Source of the DNA: Didymodactylos carnosus
Taxonomy: Eukaryota; Rotifera; Eurotatoria; Philodinida; Philodinidae
Direction of reading: 5' to 3'
Assembly: GCA_905250885.1 (NCBI GenBank)
Contig: CAJNOQ010002329.1
Location: forward strand, 1-24,908
Length of the DNA stretch: 24,908 nucleotides
How positions within the stretch are numbered: position 1 is the first letter of the stretch; the number at the start of each line of letters is the position of its first letter. Below the pieces are notes generated by a model, which was not told the origin of the DNA, did not search any database, and worked only from the letters and a program-made list of their open reading frames with translations. This document shows positions 19,976-24,908 of this stretch, piece after piece. Both the position numbers and the translations under genes were made by a program.

Positions 19976-20757
19976 TGTCCTAATGTGATCAAGACTGAAA
20001 ATGTGTCCTCTAAATGAACTCATCTTAGACATGGATCGATGCAGTTTGATGCGCTGATTCCAAATGTGATATTTGTTTTATTAATAAACAATTCAGTTAT
20101 TCAACGTGAAAAAAGTGAATCTAAAAAATTTGGCTGCACTCAAATACCATAAGTACGTAAAAAATATCATTTTTCAGCTGATAGATAAAAAAATCCTCTT
20201 CTATTCACGGCGAACCTACCAACTCTGTTTAGCTGACTTTTAGACAAACAGAACTTATTTCTGAAAGCAGCGGTTTCGATTAGGGGGTGGAAATCCACCT
20301 TCTCGTTTGTATAGAAGTTACTGAACAAATTTTTCGCTTACTCAAAAAAATTTTAGGAAATTTAAGCTGAGAAACTGCCTTCTACGACATTTATTTTGAA
20401 AACCAGGGTATTTTTAGAAGCTTACTACTGTTATCTTTTGTACAAACATATTGGAGTGAACTTCACAATTGGCGCACTTACCATCTATTTAAATTCTAAT
20501 CTGTTAACTTCCACTGCTTTGTATTCGTTATGATTGCTAAAATTCAATCCATCAGAGCAATTTTCACTCTTTTTTTTAATATTTATCAATAACCATATGT
20601 TTTATTTTATAGATATTATAACAATATGCTACGTCCTTAACTTATTTTGGAAGAAAATAGTAGAAAAGCTCAAAACGACACTTTCTATGTCTAGGAAAGG
20701 AGAATACTTAGAAAACACAAGGTCAGATCTGTTTAGGAATTTTATCACTATGCTGGT
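19976..20757. other. No gene recognised
   Basis: AT-rich. The 83-codon plus frame at 20534-20785 runs into the next palindromic element and is probably chance. Confidence 0.4.
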
Positions 20758-20932
20758 GAGAGAAAGCAAAGCAATAGGATTTTAAACCGTCCCTATCATA
20801 AAAGTACTAGGATACGAGATGTAGTTTCTTCTCGAAATCGTACACTGGATTCCTTCAATCCTACAATATTGCTATCCTGTACTGCTGTTATGGTAGTGAC
20901 AGGTTAAAATCCTATTTGTCTTGCTTTCCTGT
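20758..20932. mobile_element. Palindromic mini-element, ~175 bases
   Basis: The left arm (gagagaaagcaaagcaatag-gattttaaac-cgtcc…gtactaggata, 20758-20814) pairs imperfectly, about 75-80%, with 20872-20932 (tatcctgtactgctgttatgg…gacaggttaaaatcctat-ttgtcttgctttcc). No coding capacity. Exact ends and target duplication are not certain. Confidence 0.55.
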
Positions 20933-21231
20933 ACTCCCATGTAGACAGGCTAAGATTCTAAACACTTCTGTTCTTCTGGATCATCATTTTGAGAGTGCTT
21001 GTAATCGTACTTCCTGATTTCCAGTAATTCCTCTTGAGTCAATATTTATTTACTTCTTTCATCATTATTTTTTCTAACTTTACAATTGCACGAAAATCAC
21101 AATTACTTTATTTTCGAACTTTAGTAAAGATTGTTTTGAAATCAAAGCTTTCCAAATAGGAGTGTAATATGGGTCGTATCAGCTGAATACGATTGCTGCT
21201 TTCTAACGGTGAATATCAGAACTAAGTGTCG
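20933..21231. other. 3' flank of the NHL gene
   Basis: No gene. On the minus strand an AATAAA lies at about 21049-21054, some 180 bases beyond the NHL gene's stop, and could serve as its polyadenylation signal. Confidence 0.4.
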
Positions 21232-21940
21232 TTATAATAACATAAATTTCTGCACTCGCATATTTAACGCATCAGCTACAAATAAATTCATATCTGAGTC
21301 AAAAGCCAAACCATTTGGACTATAAAGTTGTTCATCACTAGAACCAGGACTATTATTTATGCCAGCAATTGTTATACCAGTACTGTATGATTTACTTTTC
21401 TATAGAGTACACCAATAATAATTTTAAATATCGAGAGAAATAGAGAGGGAATAATTACTTACTTGAAACATTTGTATTCGATGATTGGATGTATCACTTA
21501 CGTACAAATTTCCAAATGGATCAGCTATTATTTGTGTAGGCTGGTTCAACTGACTGGCATTTGAACCAGAAGTACCTGGTGTGCCTGCGATAAATGTCCC
21601 ATTTTGGTCACCTAAATTCCATTTTTGTATTGCATTAGCATCATAATCAACAACAAACACGGAATTTGACGATTCATCCAAGTATAAACCCCATGGACGA
21701 TCAACTTGTGTTGTTAAATACCCTTCACCATTTCCACCAGCAACAACAATGCCGAATGAACTATTTAATCCAATCCATTTGATAACACGAAAATTATTCC
21801 AATCTGACACATACAGATTTGTGCCAGTTGAATCAACCAGAATATTTAGAGCTAAATCCAAAAGCTCTAGAGTAGAACCAGACGCGCAACTTTGTGCTGG
21901 AAATGGAGAAGAGAATTGTTAGAACAAGAAAAATCTTCAT
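21232..21940 (-). CDS. Secreted NHL-repeat protein, two exons, one apparent frameshift
   Basis: Exon 1 runs 21940-21463 and exon 2 21399-21232, separated by a 63-base GTAAGT..TATAG intron in phase 0; stop TAA 21232-21234; about 214 residues. It opens with a signal peptide (MKIFLVLTILFSIS) and continues with four NHL repeats: NLYVSDWNNFRVIKW, then VFVVDYDANAIQKW, then NLYVSDTSNHRIQMF, then, after the intron, NLFVADALNMRVQKF. These should fold as part of a beta-propeller; partners are unknown. One extra base (about 21898) separates the signal-peptide frame from the repeat frame, so either the assembly has an error, the true 5' exon lies elsewhere (tttccag at 21896-21902 would also serve as an acceptor), or the gene is newly broken. 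All downstream frames and splice sites are sound, unlike the paralogue at 3733-4665. Confidence 0.75.
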
Positions 21941-22339
21941 AAAATTTACAGTAATAGTATTCAGAAACAATATGAAGTTTTCACCGCTAGAAAACCAACG
22001 CTCAATCCAATCAGACGTCCACTGATATGGATATGGTTGGATATAGCGGATCCATATCGCGTATCTGATAAGCGTCACAGTACCAGGTTCAGTGCTTTCT
22101 CGAACAGATTTTTCGTTTCTCTTCGATTTCATAAAAACTTAACAGTATTTTAACATCCACATCAAGAAAATGATTTGCAACAAATTCGATGTTGGATTTA
22201 AATATATTTCAATATTACTTAGAATTGAGTGAGGATAGCGGTAATACATGTTCTTTTTGTGTATTCGAAATGAAATAATCAGAAGATCTAATCTTTATGA
22301 TGAAAACTATTTGAATTATTTCTCAAAAGGATAAAGTAA

Positions 22340-22614
22340 CCCATGAGGACATTTTCGTTACATTTATCACGATGAGTGCTTGTTTTATCGAGGCCTTCAC
22401 GGAGTTTTTCCAGTTACCGCGATAATTACTTTATTTCGATAAAGTAGCTCATTACTATGATAAAGATTGTTTATCGATAAATCGCTATAATATCGTTATG
22501 GCAATAAAAAAGGTTACTTTGCCCGATAAATCATTTATCGCCGTAACTGCAAAAACTTCGTGACGGTGTCGATAAAACAAGCACTTATCGTGATATCGAA
22601 AATTTCCTCACAGG
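22340..22614. mobile_element. Fold-back MITE rich in TTATCG/CGATAA
   Basis: The left arm (cccatgaggacattttcg…atcacgatgagtgcttgttttatcgag…cagttaccgcgataa) pairs with the right arm ending cctcacagg at 22614 at roughly 80-85% over about 90 bases per arm. The hexamer ttatcg or cgataa occurs about nine times inside. No open frame and no convincing target duplication. Confidence 0.7.
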
Positions 22615-22628
22615 AAGTTTTCGCAATA

Positions 22629-23240
22629 GTTAAGTAGAAATATAATAACTATTTATGAAGGAACCTTCCCAAGTACCGGGCGCCTTTCGAACTGATATTT
22701 TGCCCACAAGTAGACCTTGAGGAAGTACTAGTAAAGTAGTTCTTTCTCAATTATGATCGTTTTTCTGTTTTTTTAACGTGTGGCAATGTATTTTCAGAAA
22801 AATCGAATGAACGATTTTCGATCTGAAATTTTGTCAATAAATAGGTCTAATGGACTCATACCGAATTTTCAAAAAAATTCGATCTTTTCGAATTTTTTCC
22901 AATATATACTCGTTTTTTAAAATCTATTAAGCCGTGATGTAAGCGTCACTCTGATTAAATTTATTGAGACATTCTAAGAGTCATTAGGTCTATTTATTGA
23001 CAAAGTTTCAGATCGAAAGTCATGCATTCAATTTTTCTGAAAATACATTGCCACAGGTTAAAAAAACAGAAAAACAATCATAATTCAGAAAGAAAGGCCT
23101 GTAGGGGCAAGTGCTTGTCTGATTTCTCATACTTCCTCAGGGTCTACTTGTGGGCAAAATATCAGTTCGAAAGGCGCCCGGCACTTGGGAAGTTTCCCTC
23201 GTAAACAGTTATTATATTTCTGCTAAATTTTATTTAGATC
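22629..23240. mobile_element. Fold-back element with ~230-bp arms
   Basis: Left arm 22630-22857 and right arm about 22978-23226 are inverted copies, about 85-90% identical, with one ~20-base indel (near gcaagtgcttgtctgat in the right arm). Arms include ccgggcgcctttcgaactga and gcaatgtattttcagaaaaa. The central 120 bases are unique. An exact 8-base word tcgcaata flanks it (22621-22628 and 23241-23248) and may be the target duplication, although the right side then has about 11 unpaired terminal bases. The open frame 23022-23204 lies inside the right arm and is not a gene. Confidence 0.75.
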
Positions 23241-24651
23241 TCGCAATATTTGAGTGCATAAACTGTCTTTATTTTCCATCTAATTTATACTGGTTTTCTA
23301 GTAAATGTCCAGATTCATGTATTTAGTTAAAAAAATAAAAATAGACAGAGAAACACTCGAACTTACGTGATCAGATACTATCATTAGTACCAATTGGCGA
23401 AATGTGTATGCTAATATAAAGAAGAATATAGATTGTCAAATGATATGATATGCTTCCATGATGACGGCATTATATAACACGTACATTTCTAGTTAGTAAA
23501 TAATGGGTTATGCATAAGTTTTGCAACAAATGTCGAACGCCGTTTCTCTATACTTCTATTGTTCTAGAGACTTTGCTTTCTTTTTGTTTGAAAGAGCAAA
23601 GTCTAAACTACAAAACGCGTATCAAATAAAATATCGCTCGCAAAGCCTCATTGAAAAACATTTAAAAACTAAACATCACTGAAAATGTACTGGTAAATCG
23701 TCAAAATGTCCGCTCTCTATCTTCTTCGGAGCGGTTCTGTCTGGTTTAAGGATAAGCTTGAAAGATGACTGATTATTACATCTGAGAGTATTTGAAACAC
23801 TCTTTCGAATGGTGTGCAATACATTTTCCTTTTATTCAGTTTCTGTGAAGAAATAATCGTTTATTTGGACCGTTAGAAAATCAGTTTATTAGCGTTAATT
23901 GCCAATTCTTGAATTAACAGATGAACTTTTTTCCAGTTTTTGAACTGTAAAATGATCTTCATTCAATTGTCTACAATCCGATGTAAAACAAAAACTAGTC
24001 TCATTCACTTCGTATTTTTTCCGACGCTTTTGCTGAAGTCCCCAATTGTTACACGCAAAATCTCTATTTTCTGAAAATCTGACTTTTAGAAAGCGTTTCA
24101 GAAAACTAAAAGACTGTAACTTGAAAATTCTTAAGGGGATCAGATCCATAGAATTTTTCACAGACTATTTTTTCGTGTATTTAGTTTCAGCAAAAAGTTA
24201 TTATTTTTGACATTAGTGAAAGACTTTTCTTGATATGCTTTAGTAAAATGCATAACCCGTTATGTTGATATTCTTTTCAAACTTTAGATACACTTCGACC
24301 AACTATCTCACTACATCTTAGTACAATATGTAGAATTTTCGAGATCTAAGCCATGTTTTCTGATCATACAGATGAATCAAGGTATATTACATGTCTTTTG
24401 AAATGATCTTTTGCATGCTTTTGGCATAAAAAGATTTAGTTTTCTTAACTAAAATCTTTTGCATGTTTTCGAAATTTCGTCAACCAGGACCAAAAGCATG
24501 TTATTTCCGTGATCATTTCTTATTTTGTCCTTTGATGAAAATATAAAATTTGTCCTTTTCTTATTTTAGTCTTTAAACGCAAAAACAGAAAAATTTCTCT
24601 CATAGGAAAGTCTAAATAGTATCAGAGTAGAGTAAACTGTAAAAGATACCA
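23241..24651. other. No gene; two small hairpins
   Basis: A 10-bp hairpin stem agactttgct/agcaaagtct lies at 23568-23604, and an aaaagatttagtt/aactaaaatctttt hairpin at about 24428-24460. An 11-base inverted word gggttatgcat occurs at 23505 and 24248. The minus frame 23895-24161 (88 codons) is not recognisable. Confidence 0.4.
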
Positions 24652-24908
24652 ACAACAAAACACAAAAACACAATAAAAAAATACACATTGAAGGATAACA
24701 TCGAGTCATTGCACAACTTCAATCGTTGTGCAGAATATAGGAAAGAACAGCGAAATTGATTTTTGCAGTTCGTCTGCAAAGATCAAGTTCGTGTGTTCGA
24801 TCCTTGCTTCGTGCAAGGATTGATTTTGTGTTTTGATAGTTTAAGTTTCAGAATGATATAATGGGAATTTATATTCTCGATTTCGTTCTGGTTCAAGATT
24901 AAAGGCTT
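24652..24908 (+). mobile_element. SINE-like element, copy 2, cut by the window end
   Basis: Matches the minus strand of 15445-15705 over essentially its whole length with high identity (few changes, for example cgaaattgatttttgc against tgaagtttttttttgc, and ccttgctt against cctagctt). Contains the same ttgcag-ttcgt-ctgcaa hairpin and gtgtgttcgatcc box. The far end and any target duplication lie beyond the window. Confidence 0.65.

Noticed and set aside
23022-23204. 60-codon plus frame
   Set aside because: Lies wholly in the right arm of the fold-back element.

Overview
The window looks like a gene-poor, AT-rich, transposon-dense piece of a small invertebrate genome, most likely a bdelloid rotifer. 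That is an inference from three things: NHL-repeat genes with very short GT-AG introns (63, 70 and 84 bases), fragments of families commonly seen in such genomes (a DXD glycosyltransferase, an amidase-signature enzyme, a TMEM272-like membrane protein), and the number of small inverted-repeat elements. No species is proven and no RNA gene was recognised.

Layout. 1-2.2 kb: a decayed TMEM272-like gene. 2.2-3.2 kb: two exact 29-30 bp inverted repeats and one end of a dispersed repeat. 3.3-4.7 kb: a decayed Thr-rich/NHL-repeat gene on +. 4.7-6.1 kb: a DXD glycosyltransferase on -, intact over two exons, with a ~510 bp miniature transposon inside its intron. 6.2-8.4 kb: a microsatellite and two palindromic mini-elements. 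8.7-10.7 kb: a DDE transposon with ~376 bp nearly identical terminal inverted repeats and a frameshifted transposase on -. 10.9-13.1 kb: two more hAT-like non-autonomous elements with 8-base target duplications. 13.4-15.4 kb: dispersed and short tandem repeats. 15.4-15.7 kb: a SINE-like element flanked by a 14-base duplication; an inverted second copy runs off the right edge at 24.65-24.91 kb. 16.3-17.3 kb: an amidase pseudogene on -. 19.0-20.9 kb: dispersed repeats, a degenerate minisatellite and a palindromic element. 21.2-21.9 kb: an NHL-repeat gene on -, nearly intact. 22.3-23.2 kb: two adjacent fold-back elements. 23.2-24.6 kb: no gene seen.

Only two genes look potentially functional: the glycosyltransferase (its 5' exon not found) and the secreted NHL-repeat protein (one apparent extra base after its signal peptide). 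They are unrelated and show no shared pathway. The rest is a graveyard of host-gene fragments and a collection of non-autonomous mobile elements. The most notable items are the long-TIR DDE element, the three hAT-like mini-elements, the SINE-like family and the transposon-bearing intron.
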